DNA of 16,739 bases, from contig JAUWDN010000004.1 in assembly GCA_030608765.1 (NCBI GenBank), forward strand, positions 1 to 16,739, written 5' to 3'. The translations under genes were made by a program, and so were the position numbers. How positions within the stretch are numbered: the first letter of the stretch is position 1; every line of letters begins with the position of its first letter. The notes beneath the pieces were generated by a model. The model was not told the DNA's origin and ran no database searches. It worked only from the letters and a program-made list of their open reading frames with translations. Positions 1 to 7,313 of the stretch are shown piece after piece. Source of the stretch: Promethearchaeota archaeon. GTDB taxonomy: Archaea; Asgardarchaeota; Lokiarchaeia; Sigynarchaeales; SOKP01.

Positions 1-772
1 TTAAAGCTTCATATAAATAACCATAATCTACTATGCTTCCTTTAGCCATATTTATTAAAAAAGCTGTGTTTTTCATCATTTTTATCCGTTCCTCGTTAAT
101 TAAATTATCGTTATCATCAGTTGCTGCTGCATGAATAGTAACGAAATCGGAATTTTTCATTAGTGTGTCTACATCCGTTTTTACTCCGTATTTTTTAACG
201 ATCTCATCTGTTACATAAGGATCATAAACGAGAAAATCAACACCAAATGGTTTTAATCGTTCGGCAACGCGTTGTCCTATCTGGCCAAAACCAATAATCC
301 CAATTGTTTTATCCAATAGTTCGCTACCCATGAACCTATTGTAACATTTTATCCAATCTTCAAAATCAATGACTTCAAAATCATCTGAATGCAAGAACTT
401 ATCTAGTTGAGTTAAGTTTCTTGCCAATGAAATGATTAATCCTACAGTTAATTCAGCAACTGCAACTACATTCCTAAGAGGAGTATAAATAACAGGAATT
501 CTATTTTTAGTAGCTGCCTCTAAATTGATATTAAACGGATCACCCCGACAGGCCCCAATCAATTTTAAATTAGTGTTTTCAAATAATTCAGCTTTTTTTA
601 AATCATCTGCGACCGTAATAAAAATATCGTAATCTTTTAATTTTTCAATCATCTCTTTAACATCAAAATAGATGTTTCCTGTATCTCTCCAACTCTCATA
701 AGTAACATCAACTTTCTTTTTCAATTCCTTTAAAACTTCATCAGATATACTTGCAGTTATAAAAGCTCTCAT
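1..772 (-). CDS. D-isomer-specific 2-hydroxyacid dehydrogenase, C-terminus beyond window edge
   Basis: NAD(P)-dependent oxidoreductase that interconverts a 2-hydroxy acid and its 2-keto acid in the cytoplasm. The 257 visible residues start at ATG 772 and run off the left edge; the family is usually 310-340 residues. Visible marks are the catalytic-domain stretch IGACRGDPFN (about 72-81), the Rossmann loop GFGQIG (161-166), the acidic residue ending the second strand in VYDPY (Asp184, which favours NAD), and NMAKGSIVD (241-249). In relatives the last motif reads NxxRG, with the Arg contacting the substrate carboxylate; here it is Lys244. The catalytic His would lie beyond the edge. The CRGDPFN pattern recalls the subgroup often found beside FGGY kinases, as in Bacillus yoaC/yoaD, and such a kinase lies two genes upstream. 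The substrate is unknown. The start has only a weak TTGAG-type ribosome site. Confidence 0.9.
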   Translation of the reverse strand, partial: MRAFITASISDEVLKELKKKVDVTYESWRDTGNIYFDVKEMIEKLKDYDIFITVADDLKKAELFENTNLKLIGACRGDPFNINLEAATKNRIPVIYTPLRNVVAVAELTVGLIISLARNLTQLDKFLHSDDFEVIDFEDWIKCYNRFMGSELLDKTIGIIGFGQIGQRVAERLKPFGVDFLVYDPYVTDEIVKKYGVKTDVDTLMKNSDFVTIHAAATDDNDNLINEERIKMMKNTAFLINMAKGSIVDYGYLYEAL

Positions 773-790
773 AATTTCTCAACTCAAATA

Positions 791-826
791 AAAAATAATT
801 AGTTATTTTTGTGATTAGATTAATCA
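791..826. promoter_or_regulatory. Two adjacent perfect palindromes upstream of the dehydrogenase
   Basis: In the 103-base gap before the dehydrogenase start there are two perfect inverted repeats. AAAAATAA-ttag-TTATTTTT lies at 791-810 and TGATTA-gat-TAATCA at 812-826. On the minus strand a TATA-like TTTTATTATTT (about 834-844) lies just upstream, so the second palindrome would fall near the expected transcription start. It could be a repressor operator, but AT-rich palindromes also arise by chance. Confidence 0.25.
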
Positions 827-875
827 AGATCAAATAATAAAAGCTAGAATCTCTAAAATAAATAATTAAATTTTC

Positions 876-1226
876 TTAAAACATTAAACTTCTTAGTTTC
901 ATTAAATTCTTTATTTTTCCTTCAATAACCTTAATTTTACCAGAAGAATACGCTTTTACCGCTCCAAGCTCCTTATTGAATAGCTCTATCATTGTCTTTT
1001 CGGATACAAAATCAATTTTAACGGGAGCGTTCTCATCGCTAGTATTATCCTTTACCTCAATTCCTTGGTCTTTATTTACCAGAAGCAAAACATTGCGGTT
1101 AGTATCTAAGAATGTTAACTGTATGGGTTCATCATAATTAGCTAATTTTCTTCTGACTTTTTCAGTGTTAACATAACGGTTTTCGATTTCCTTCAAACAC
1201 GATTCTATACTATTAAATTCTGACAA
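876..1226 (-). CDS. SCP2 sterol-carrier-domain protein
   Basis: Small single-domain protein of 116 residues resembling the sterol carrier protein 2 (SCP2) lipid-binding fold. The N-terminal half reads as a beta-rich segment (IQLTFLDTNRNVLLLV, about 36-51). The C-terminal half carries the family's typical ending: an acidic helix, then a Lys-Ala/Ser-Gly-Lys-Ile-Lys-Val-x-Gly stretch (about 91-103) and a Met-Lys-Leu helix. No signal peptide or membrane segment is seen. The start is TTG at 1226; a strong ribosome-binding site AGGGGTGA (1233-1240) sits six bases upstream and fixes it. It lies between an FGGY kinase and a 2-hydroxyacid dehydrogenase on the same strand. In archaea, SCP2 proteins may bind lipids or hydrophobic acyl compounds, but no ligand can be read from the sequence. 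Confidence 0.75.
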   Translation of the reverse strand: MSEFNSIESCLKEIENRYVNTEKVRRKLANYDEPIQLTFLDTNRNVLLLVNKDQGIEVKDNTSDENAPVKIDFVSEKTMIELFNKELGAVKAYSSGKIKVIEGKIKNLMKLRSLMF

Positions 1227-1232
1227 TTACTT

Positions 1233-1240
1233 TCACCCCT
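1233..1240 (-). promoter_or_regulatory. Ribosome-binding site fixing a TTG start
   Basis: AGGGGTGA on the minus strand, complementary to the archaeal 16S rRNA 3' end, six bases before the TTG start of the SCP2 gene. It is one of the clearest ribosome sites in the window and shows that TTG is a genuine start in this organism. Confidence 0.75.
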
Positions 1241-1281
1241 AACTTACTAATACAACTTTTGAATATAATAATTAACTCTCC

Positions 1282-1292
1282 TTTATAAAAAT
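1282..1292 (-). promoter_or_regulatory. Candidate TATA box for the SCP2 gene
   Basis: ATTTTTATAAA on the minus strand lies about 56 bases before the TTG start, in the gap after the FGGY kinase. This suits an archaeal TATA element with a leader of roughly 30 bases that would contain the GGTGA site. It rests on position and composition only, in an AT-rich background. Confidence 0.35.
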
Positions 1293-1316
1293 TTAATAAA
1301 TTGAGCGAGAAAGAAA

Positions 1317-2831
1317 TTACAATTTATCGACTTTATTTTTTAAATTTTTCCATTCTAGGTAAATAGATTTGTATTTCTCTGAAATACTAGGATCACTCTT
1401 AATTTTCTCATATTTAAAGAGCTCTTTAATCATAGTATTATAATCTGAATAAACATCTAAAGCTTTCAGAGTATTCATTGCCACTCCTATAAAAGCTGAA
1501 TCTTTTACAAAGGGGATTGAAATTTCAGAATTTACCACATTTGCTAACAATTTACAAAATTCTTCTGATTTAGCCATACCTCCGCCACAAAAAGTTCTTG
1601 TTTCTAAATCTGCATAGCTATTTAGAGCATGATAATTTTCAAATATTCCGAATGCGATATTTTCAAGAACACTTCTAGCAAAATCTTCAATTTTTGGGAG
1701 TTCTTCAGATATCATCATAGGAGGTTGAAAAGCAAATACCCCTCTTTTTATTGAAGTTTGATTTTTAATGTTCATGTTTTCTGGACCTAAATATGCATAG
1801 GTTGATAAAGCTCCTGGAGGTGACATCTTTAAATATTTATCCATCAAGATATCTGGATTATCTCCTAAATTAGATAAAAAACACTTTTTAAACCAATTAT
1901 AAGAAGCACCGGTGTTGCCTGCATGCCCTTCTAATAACCATTTTCCCTCTATAGAGTGACACGACGTCCAATAATTATTCATTGGGTCAATGATCGGTTT
2001 ATCTACTACGAGATGGAGAGGGGCTGTTGTACCTAAACTAATGCCTATATCTCCTTTTTCAATAACTCCCATACCTAACAGGGTTGCTTGAGTATCGCCC
2101 CCTGCTTTTATTATAGGAATATTACTATGATTAAAGTTGAATATTTTAACTAATTCAGGCTTTAAATCACCAACTAGAGTTCCCGATTCCACAATTTCAG
2201 GAAAAAAATCTGGGTTGAAATCAAAGGTTTGTATTATTTCTGAACTCCATTCTCTTTTTTTTATATTTAATAACTGAGATTCAGCCGCAGATGAGAAATC
2301 ACTAACGAAAATTCCCGTAAGTCGGTATACTAACCAATCGTCTAACATTAGTACTTTATCTATTTTTGCATAAGTTTCTTCCTCTTCTTCTCTAAACCAT
2401 AATAACCTGGCTAAGCAAAATAATAAAGAAGGGCTATGACCGGTTATTTCAAATAGATCTTTTTCTGAAAATTCATCCTCTATTAGATAAGCTGAATCTA
2501 TTCCTCGAATATCGATATTGGGCCCTCCGTAAACAACATTTCCCTTACCATCTAAAAAAACAGATGCAATCCTTTGAGCACAAGTCGATATTCCCATTAT
2601 TTTGATATTTCTATTCTTAATCTTATTAAGAATTTGATTTACTCCAATAGTTATTTTATTCCAGAGGTCATCCATGTCAAAACTTTTAATAAAACCATCT
2701 ATATCCTCATTGATTACTTTGATATTTTGACTATTGAATTGAACTAATTTTAAATCATCTGAAACTAAACCGACCTTCACGGAATTAGTTGAAACATCTA
2801 TTGCTAGAATCATATGTTCATAATTTTCCAT
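1317..2831 (-). CDS. FGGY-family carbohydrate kinase (xylulokinase-like)
   Basis: ATP-dependent kinase that phosphorylates a sugar or sugar-derived polyol or acid in the cytoplasm. It has 504 residues, the usual family length. The first ATP/Mg loop is LAIDVSTNSVKVG (about 9-21). The substrate region includes GPNIDIRG (about 103-110). The catalytic Asp is in AGGDTQATLLGMG (Asp246), followed by the phosphate loop ISLGTTAP (about 264-271). The adenosine motif is FCGGGMAKS (about 414-422). ATG 2831 is chosen because GGTGA (2837-2841) lies five bases upstream; upstream TTG (2843) and GTG (2840) codons overlap that site, and a further ATG lies at 2813. It follows the AMMECR1 gene by 26 bases, probably in one transcript. 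The substrate cannot be assigned; xylulose, ribulose, glycerol or a hydroxylated acid are all possible. Confidence 0.9.
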   Translation of the reverse strand: MENYEHMILAIDVSTNSVKVGLVSDDLKLVQFNSQNIKVINEDIDGFIKSFDMDDLWNKITIGVNQILNKIKNRNIKIMGISTCAQRIASVFLDGKGNVVYGGPNIDIRGIDSAYLIEDEFSEKDLFEITGHSPSLLFCLARLLWFREEEEETYAKIDKVLMLDDWLVYRLTGIFVSDFSSAAESQLLNIKKREWSSEIIQTFDFNPDFFPEIVESGTLVGDLKPELVKIFNFNHSNIPIIKAGGDTQATLLGMGVIEKGDIGISLGTTAPLHLVVDKPIIDPMNNYWTSCHSIEGKWLLEGHAGNTGASYNWFKKCFLSNLGDNPDILMDKYLKMSPPGALSTYAYLGPENMNIKNQTSIKRGVFAFQPPMMISEELPKIEDFARSVLENIAFGIFENYHALNSYADLETRTFCGGGMAKSEEFCKLLANVVNSEISIPFVKDSAFIGVAMNTLKALDVYSDYNTMIKELFKYEKIKSDPSISEKYKSIYLEWKNLKNKVDKL

Positions 2832-2836
2832 AATTT

Positions 2837-2841
2837 TCACC
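2837..2841 (-). promoter_or_regulatory. Ribosome-binding site of the FGGY kinase
   Basis: GGTGA on the minus strand, five bases before ATG 2831. It decides the start among TTG 2843, GTG 2840, ATG 2831 and ATG 2813. Confidence 0.65.
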
Positions 2842-2857
2842 AAATATGATTGCAGAA

Positions 2858-3499
2858 TTAGGATGAAGTAAGATATTTCCGAACAACTTCTCCTCGTGGA
2901 ACTTTTTCTTCAAATAATATTGCTTGAAAAGAATATATTTTGGTAGTTTTTATATTTCTCCAAGCCTCAGAAGAAAGCCATGCTTTATTACAAGTGTGTT
3001 CTAAGAAAGTTTCCGCACCCCAATTTCTATCGTGGTCAACAGGAACTTGTGGGAGCAATAAACCTCTTCGCATGCCTTTCTCTATTATGAGCCCATCTCT
3101 TCCTATTACAATTTTTTCAAGATATTCATTAGGATCGGTTACTTCTATTAATTTTGGGGGAGTTAAAATTGAAAGTTCAATAACTAATTCATCCATTTCT
3201 TCAAGTGTGACAGATGGAAAACGTGGATCTTCTGTAGCAGAACTTACTGATACCCTATGAACAACATCGTATAACGGAAATTTAGGTTCAATATAACCGA
3301 TACAACCTCTTAACGGATTGCCCTTTATATTATAAACATTTAAAGTCACAAAAGCACCATATTTGTCCGAAAATTTCTCCCTCAAACCATCGGGAATTAT
3401 AATTCTTTTGCTATTTTTAAGGAAATGCTCAATATTTTCCCTCGCAAACTTTATTAGAGTTTTTCCTTCTTCTAATGTAAATAATTCTTCATCTGACAT
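2858..3499 (-). CDS. AMMECR1 family protein
   Basis: Conserved archaeal and eukaryotic protein of 213 residues, the normal archaeal length. The family signature LRGCIG is at 63-68. It is followed by SATEDPRFP (about 87-95), the acidic stretch of the ELVIELSILTPP strand, IGRDGLIIEKG (about 132-142) and LLLPQVPVDHDRNW (about 147-160). The biochemical function of the family is unsettled; the conserved Cys and the radical-SAM and MEMO partners seen in other genomes suggest a redox or modification role, and no such partner is visible here. The ATG at 3499 has a partial GTGA ribosome site upstream. A TATA-like TATTATATA (3527-3535) in the 55-base gap after dihydroorotase could give it its own promoter. 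The kinase gene follows downstream on the same strand. Confidence 0.93.
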   Translation of the reverse strand: MSDEELFTLEEGKTLIKFARENIEHFLKNSKRIIIPDGLREKFSDKYGAFVTLNVYNIKGNPLRGCIGYIEPKFPLYDVVHRVSVSSATEDPRFPSVTLEEMDELVIELSILTPPKLIEVTDPNEYLEKIVIGRDGLIIEKGMRRGLLLPQVPVDHDRNWGAETFLEHTCNKAWLSSEAWRNIKTTKIYSFQAILFEEKVPRGEVVRKYLTSS

Positions 3500-3554
3500 G
3501 CTCTCACTCTTAGAAATTGCTTTCAGTATATAATAGTAGACGGTTAATAATAAC

Positions 3555-4949
3555 TTAATTAGATTGTTTTATGATAATACCCTTAGGTTCAGTATCATCG
3601 TTATTTATTTCGATCCCACTTAAAAATACTTTCCATATTTGAACAGTGGTTTTATAATCTTCATAGGGGGAAAATTTTGCTTTTGTTTTGAACACTTCTG
3701 TGTTAATGATGTGTTCTGGAATTTTATTAACTATAATTAAATCAGCATCGTAGCCTGCTTTGATTAATCCTTTATTCTTTATATTAAAAATTTTGGCGGG
3801 ATTTTCTGAAGAAACTCTAACAAAAGTTTTAAGAGAAAGCTCATCTCTCCAAACTTTGTCTAATAATGTTAATGGGTAAGTCTCAAATCCGGGAAATCCC
3901 GAAGGTGCGTCTAAATAATCTTGTTCTTTTTCTTTCAGTGTATGAGGCGCATGATCCGTGCCTACAAGGCTTATGTTCCCTTCCTTGAGTTCCTTAAATA
4001 AAAATAGGGAGTGTTCCTTATCTCTCAAAGGTGGTAGAACTTTCCCTAAATTAGGATTGCTTAGTTGTATGGTGTTTGCCAATAATAGATGGTGTGGTGT
4101 TGCTTCGAAAGTGATTTTTAAGTTTGGTTTCATATCCAAAGCTTTTCGTATTAAAGAATAACTATCTTTACAACTAATATGGCAAAAATGTACAATTGGA
4201 TAATTTTCCGAGCTCAAATCCAAATCTGCAATAATTTTATAATAATTATCGAGAACAAAGTTCACGTATTTAGCTTCTAGAGAGGCGGGGTACAGATTAT
4301 TATGTAATTCTAATATGGGCACATTATTCGATGTACCACTACTATGAATTTCCTTCTTTTTTTCTGGAGATACGGGCCAATCTGGGTGTATAAATATGGG
4401 AATCTTCAATTTGGACGAGATACTAAGAATTTTCTGAACATTCAAATAATTTGTCCAATCTATATCGTTTAAAGAGCCCAACGGATAGATTTTAAAACCA
4501 ATAACGCCTAATTCAATAATTGAAATAAATTCTTTGAGATTCATGTCCTTAGGAATCCCCGAAATAAATCCCACATTCACGAATATATTATTCTTTGCTT
4601 TTCTCATCCATTTTTTAATTTGTGATGGGTTTATCGCAGGAGGAATCGTATTCGGCATATTAAAAACTGTCGTAATTCCAGAAAAAGCTGCTGCTAATGT
4701 TCCAGATGAAAATGTTTCTTTTTCGCTCTGTCCCATATCTCTTAAATGAGAATGGATATCGATTATACCGGGTAAAATTTTTCTCTTTTCGCAATCTATT
4801 TCTATCCCATCTTCATTTTTGCTTCGAATTAATTTTACATCATCTTCAGAGTTATCATTTATAACAGATATAATCTTTCCGGTAACGATTAATAAAGCTC
4901 CATCCTGGAGCGAGCCATTATTATATATTAGCGCGTTTTTTAATATCAT
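3555..4949 (-). CDS. pyrC: Dihydroorotase (amidohydrolase superfamily)
   Basis: Zinc-dependent cyclic amidohydrolase that closes carbamoyl-aspartate to dihydroorotate in pyrimidine synthesis. It has 464 residues, somewhat longer than many archaeal forms. Metal and substrate ligands are in order: DIHSHLR (His66, His68, Arg70), MPNTIPP (Asn100), GFKIYP (Lys153, the carboxylated bridging Lys), FIHPDW (His188), VHFCHIS (His254/His257) and GTDHAPH (Asp332). The APSGFPGFE stretch (about 348-356) is also typical. The usual NPPLR motif reads LPPLR here, and HLRDPG reads HLRDMG. Because some archaeal homologues are hydantoinases or other amidases, dihydroorotase is the best but not the only reading. 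ATG 4949 overlaps the TrmY-like stop by ATGA, which suggests translational coupling. Confidence 0.88.
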   Translation of the reverse strand: MILKNALIYNNGSLQDGALLIVTGKIISVINDNSEDDVKLIRSKNEDGIEIDCEKRKILPGIIDIHSHLRDMGQSEKETFSSGTLAAAFSGITTVFNMPNTIPPAINPSQIKKWMRKAKNNIFVNVGFISGIPKDMNLKEFISIIELGVIGFKIYPLGSLNDIDWTNYLNVQKILSISSKLKIPIFIHPDWPVSPEKKKEIHSSGTSNNVPILELHNNLYPASLEAKYVNFVLDNYYKIIADLDLSSENYPIVHFCHISCKDSYSLIRKALDMKPNLKITFEATPHHLLLANTIQLSNPNLGKVLPPLRDKEHSLFLFKELKEGNISLVGTDHAPHTLKEKEQDYLDAPSGFPGFETYPLTLLDKVWRDELSLKTFVRVSSENPAKIFNIKNKGLIKAGYDADLIIVNKIPEHIINTEVFKTKAKFSPYEDYKTTVQIWKVFLSGIEINNDDTEPKGIIIKQSN

Positions 4950-5611
4950 AGATTTACTTCTATATCTGTATTCTCTTTCTGGTCAATTAGAAAATTAACA
5001 TACAAAATTTTATTTTCAATCCCTTTAATATTTGAAAGATAAGTATATATTAATTTGTATTTTTCATCAACCATACTCAAAAAATCAACTGTACTCTGTG
5101 AGTTTTGAGGAAAAGGAAAAATATAACAATACTCACTAAGGTTATCTAAATCCTCCAAGTTGATGAGATTTGAATGTGTATTTTCTTTTTCAAATTCGTC
5201 AATAATCAAAATTTTATCATTATGTAGATCATTAATGTTTTCTAAAACCGATTTACCATTTAACAATCTCTTAACAAAAATTCCTGGAGTAGATTTTTGC
5301 ATTCCCAAGAAATTTGTTTTTTCAACCCCAATTATTTTATCCAATGCTTTTCTTAAGAGCAGAGCTTGAGATCTCTCATCAGAGCCTAAATACCTTAAAG
5401 AGCTACCTTCAAACTTTATTAAAATTTGGAATGAATCAATATAGATGTATAAATTATTGTTTTTTCTTATCGAATAAGAACAACAGAAAGACTCTCGAAT
5501 AATTGAGCACAGATTATAAATATCTAGAGGCGTTTGTCCATTATCTATAACCTTTTTGGAATAATCGGAAATATTTTTAATAAATAATAAGAAATTTACC
5601 AATCGAATCAA
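4946..5611 (-). CDS. Divergent TrmY-like (DUF358) protein
   Basis: A 221-residue protein whose first two thirds resemble TrmY, the SPOUT enzyme that N1-methylates pseudouridine 54 in archaeal tRNA. The clearest matches are IKFEGSSLRYLGSDERSQAL (about 68-87) and KSTPGIFVKRL (about 105-115). The upstream stretch PLDIYNLCSIIRES aligns with the GRxDxLCRxVNxA region. The last third should carry the SAM-binding knot, with an LGDH-type turn and SLGPxSLHADHC; instead it reads LIIDEFEKEN and YIFPFPQNSQST, so the knot residues are not recognisable. It may have changed or lost methyl-transfer activity. No ATG is available: TTG 5611 follows the srp54 stop by 15 bases, and TTG 5602 is an alternative; neither has a clear ribosome site. 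It overlaps dihydroorotase by four bases. Family call from memory of conserved motifs. Confidence 0.68.
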   Translation of the reverse strand: MIRLVNFLLFIKNISDYSKKVIDNGQTPLDIYNLCSIIRESFCCSYSIRKNNNLYIYIDSFQILIKFEGSSLRYLGSDERSQALLLRKALDKIIGVEKTNFLGMQKSTPGIFVKRLLNGKSVLENINDLHNDKILIIDEFEKENTHSNLINLEDLDNLSEYCYIFPFPQNSQSTVDFLSMVDEKYKLIYTYLSNIKGIENKILYVNFLIDQKENTDIEVNL

Positions 5612-5626
5612 AACTAAATAATCTGT

Positions 5627-6988
5627 TTAAAATCCATCGAATTTTTTAAATATATTATCAAAACCTGGTGGCAAGCCTTTTCCACCTTTTTTCCCTTTCT
5701 TTTGCATTTGTAAGGCTTTCTTCATAAATTTCTTCATTTGATTATATTGATCGAGCATCCTATTTATTGTAGTGTAGTCTGTGCCACTTCCAATAGCAAT
5801 TCTTCTTTTTCTAGTTTTTTTAATAATTTTTGGATCCTCTTTTTCTTCTTGGGTCATTGAATTTAAAACCACTTCCCATTTCTCCAGATTTTTTTCGGCA
5901 TCATCGGTTAAAGCCTCAGGAATATTGCCTCCTCCCATCATTGCTAAGATTTGTTTCATATTTCCAACCTTTTTAATACCTTTCAACTGACTAAGAAGAT
6001 CCTCCAACGTGAATTTACCCTTCATCATTCGCTTAACCATATCTGGATCTACATCAATCTCAGCATCTTGTACTCTACTAACCAAACCCTCTATATCCGG
6101 AACACCTAGAAGAGTGCCTACAAAGGTTGTTGGATTGAATTCTTCAAAGTCCTCTAATTTTTCTCCAACTCCTATAAACCTTATAGATTGATTAGTTGCA
6201 GCACAAGCAGAAAGTGCTCCTCCTCCTTTAGCTGTTCCGTCTAATTTGGTAACAACAATGCTTCCGATATTAGTAGCCTTTGCAAACTCTTCTGCTTGTG
6301 AATAGGCTTGTTGCCCCAAACTTCCGTCGATTACTAAGATTACTTCGTTAGGTTTTAAACTTGCCTCAATCTTTTCCATTTCTTTCATTAATTCCTTTTC
6401 TTCCTTATGTCGACCGGCTGTATCAACTATAATAATATCGTGTTCGGCATTAATAGCTTTTTTTGTTTCTCTAACAGCAAGTTTAATGGCATTTTTCTCA
6501 TTTGGATTTCCATAGCATTTCACTCCGATTTGGTCTGTTAACTGAACAAGTTGTTCATATGCTCCTGGTCGCCATGTATCTGTCGTAACTGCAGCCACCT
6601 TATATCCTTTACTCTTATAAAACCTCGATAACTTCCCAACAGTCGTAGTTTTACCTGAACCTTGAATTCCAACCAGTAATATTACATTACTTTTCCCCGG
6701 TTTAATTCTAATAGGTGCAGATTTCCCTCCTATAGTTTCCACTAACTCATCATGAACAAGTTTGATTATAAAATCTTTCCTTCTCGCCCTTTTCAGATTA
6801 GTGTTCATCGCAGCTTTTTTAATATTTTCAGTCATCTGAAAAACTAACTCAACTTTTACATCAGCACTTAATAAAGCTCTTTGTAAATCCTGAATAATTG
6901 AATTGATTACATCTTTGTCAATTTTAGGTAATCCTCGTAATTTTCGCATAATAGATTCTAAATCTTTCCCTAGTTTCTTAAACGCCAT
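5627..6988 (-). CDS. srp54: Signal recognition particle 54 kDa protein
   Basis: GTPase of the signal recognition particle, which binds signal sequences and 7S RNA and delivers ribosomes to the membrane receptor. It has 453 residues, the usual archaeal length. The N domain occupies about residues 1-90. The G domain has GIQGSGKTT (107-115), [11 protein letters not shown] (137-147), the DTAGRH loop (189-194) and [10 protein letters not shown] (247-256). The Met-rich M domain runs from about 295 to the end, with RRIAIGSGT and the [19 protein letters not shown] helix that contact SRP RNA. The ATG at 6988 has no strong ribosome site. It heads a minus-strand run with the TrmY-like gene and dihydroorotase. 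A TATA-like TTTATATAA lies about 73 bases upstream. Confidence 0.98.
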   Translation of the reverse strand: MAFKKLGKDLESIMRKLRGLPKIDKDVINSIIQDLQRALLSADVKVELVFQMTENIKKAAMNTNLKRARRKDFIIKLVHDELVETIGGKSAPIRIKPGKSNVILLVGIQGSGKTTTVGKLSRFYKSKGYKVAAVTTDTWRPGAYEQLVQLTDQIGVKCYGNPNEKNAIKLAVRETKKAINAEHDIIIVDTAGRHKEEKELMKEMEKIEASLKPNEVILVIDGSLGQQAYSQAEEFAKATNIGSIVVTKLDGTAKGGGALSACAATNQSIRFIGVGEKLEDFEEFNPTTFVGTLLGVPDIEGLVSRVQDAEIDVDPDMVKRMMKGKFTLEDLLSQLKGIKKVGNMKQILAMMGGGNIPEALTDDAEKNLEKWEVVLNSMTQEEKEDPKIIKKTRKRRIAIGSGTDYTTINRMLDQYNQMKKFMKKALQMQKKGKKGGKGLPPGFDNIFKKFDGF

Positions 6989-7060
6989 AATAAATCGTTT
7001 TTTGCATTTGTGTTTTAATAATTGAAATAAACAAAAACTAATATTTCTTTTTAAATGGGA

Positions 7061-7069
7061 TTATATAAA
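7061..7069 (-). promoter_or_regulatory. Candidate TATA box for srp54
   Basis: TTATATAA within TTTTTATATAATCCC on the minus strand, about 73 bases before the srp54 ATG. It is the best TATA match in the gap and overlaps the end of the decayed frame at 7061-7303. A purine-rich BRE is not evident, so this remains tentative. Confidence 0.35.
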
Positions 7070-7284
7070 AAAAGAAATGTGAAAATAAAAACTTCTTGAC
7101 TCCTCAACTTTCACTTCCTCTAACTGATTTAAATAATTAAAAAATTCCCTAGAACTATTACTTTCTATTTTTACAAAAGTTTCATGTGGATATGAGGGTG
7201 CGACATTTAGATTTCTGGGAAGAATAAAGGATAAAGAAGGAATTGGATGTTCATCAGTAATAATTTGAATATAGTTTTGATGAT

Positions 7285-7292
7285 AAAAAAAA
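7285..7292 (-). terminator. Poly-T tract after ligA
   Basis: An eight-T run on the minus strand begins 22 bases after the ligA stop. Runs of U are enough for intrinsic termination in archaea, so this could end the ligA transcript. The call is composition-based only. Confidence 0.4.
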
Positions 7293-7313
7293 GAAATATA
7301 ATTTTAATGTTTA

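Larger units (their letters stand above)
7061..7303 (-). pseudogene. Open frame of about 80 codons without a start (possible gene relic)
   Basis: Most of the 325-base gap between srp54 and ligA is filled by an open minus-strand frame that ends in TAA. It has protein-like composition, with stretches such as ITDEHPIPSLSFILPRNLN, SYPHETFVKIE and REFFNYLNQLEEVKVEESR. There is no ATG, GTG or TTG in frame before or within the coherent part; the frame opens right after a stop close to the ligA end. I do not recognise the family. It may be the C-terminal remnant of a gene whose 5' end was removed when ligA arrived. Alternatively it could be a small gene with a near-cognate start (ATT at 7295-7297), or a chance frame. 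Confidence 0.4.

Noticed and set aside
3958..4161. Plus-strand open frames opposite dihydroorotase, AMMECR1, srp54 and ligA
   Set aside because: Each lies fully inside a conserved minus-strand gene and shows no domain of its own.
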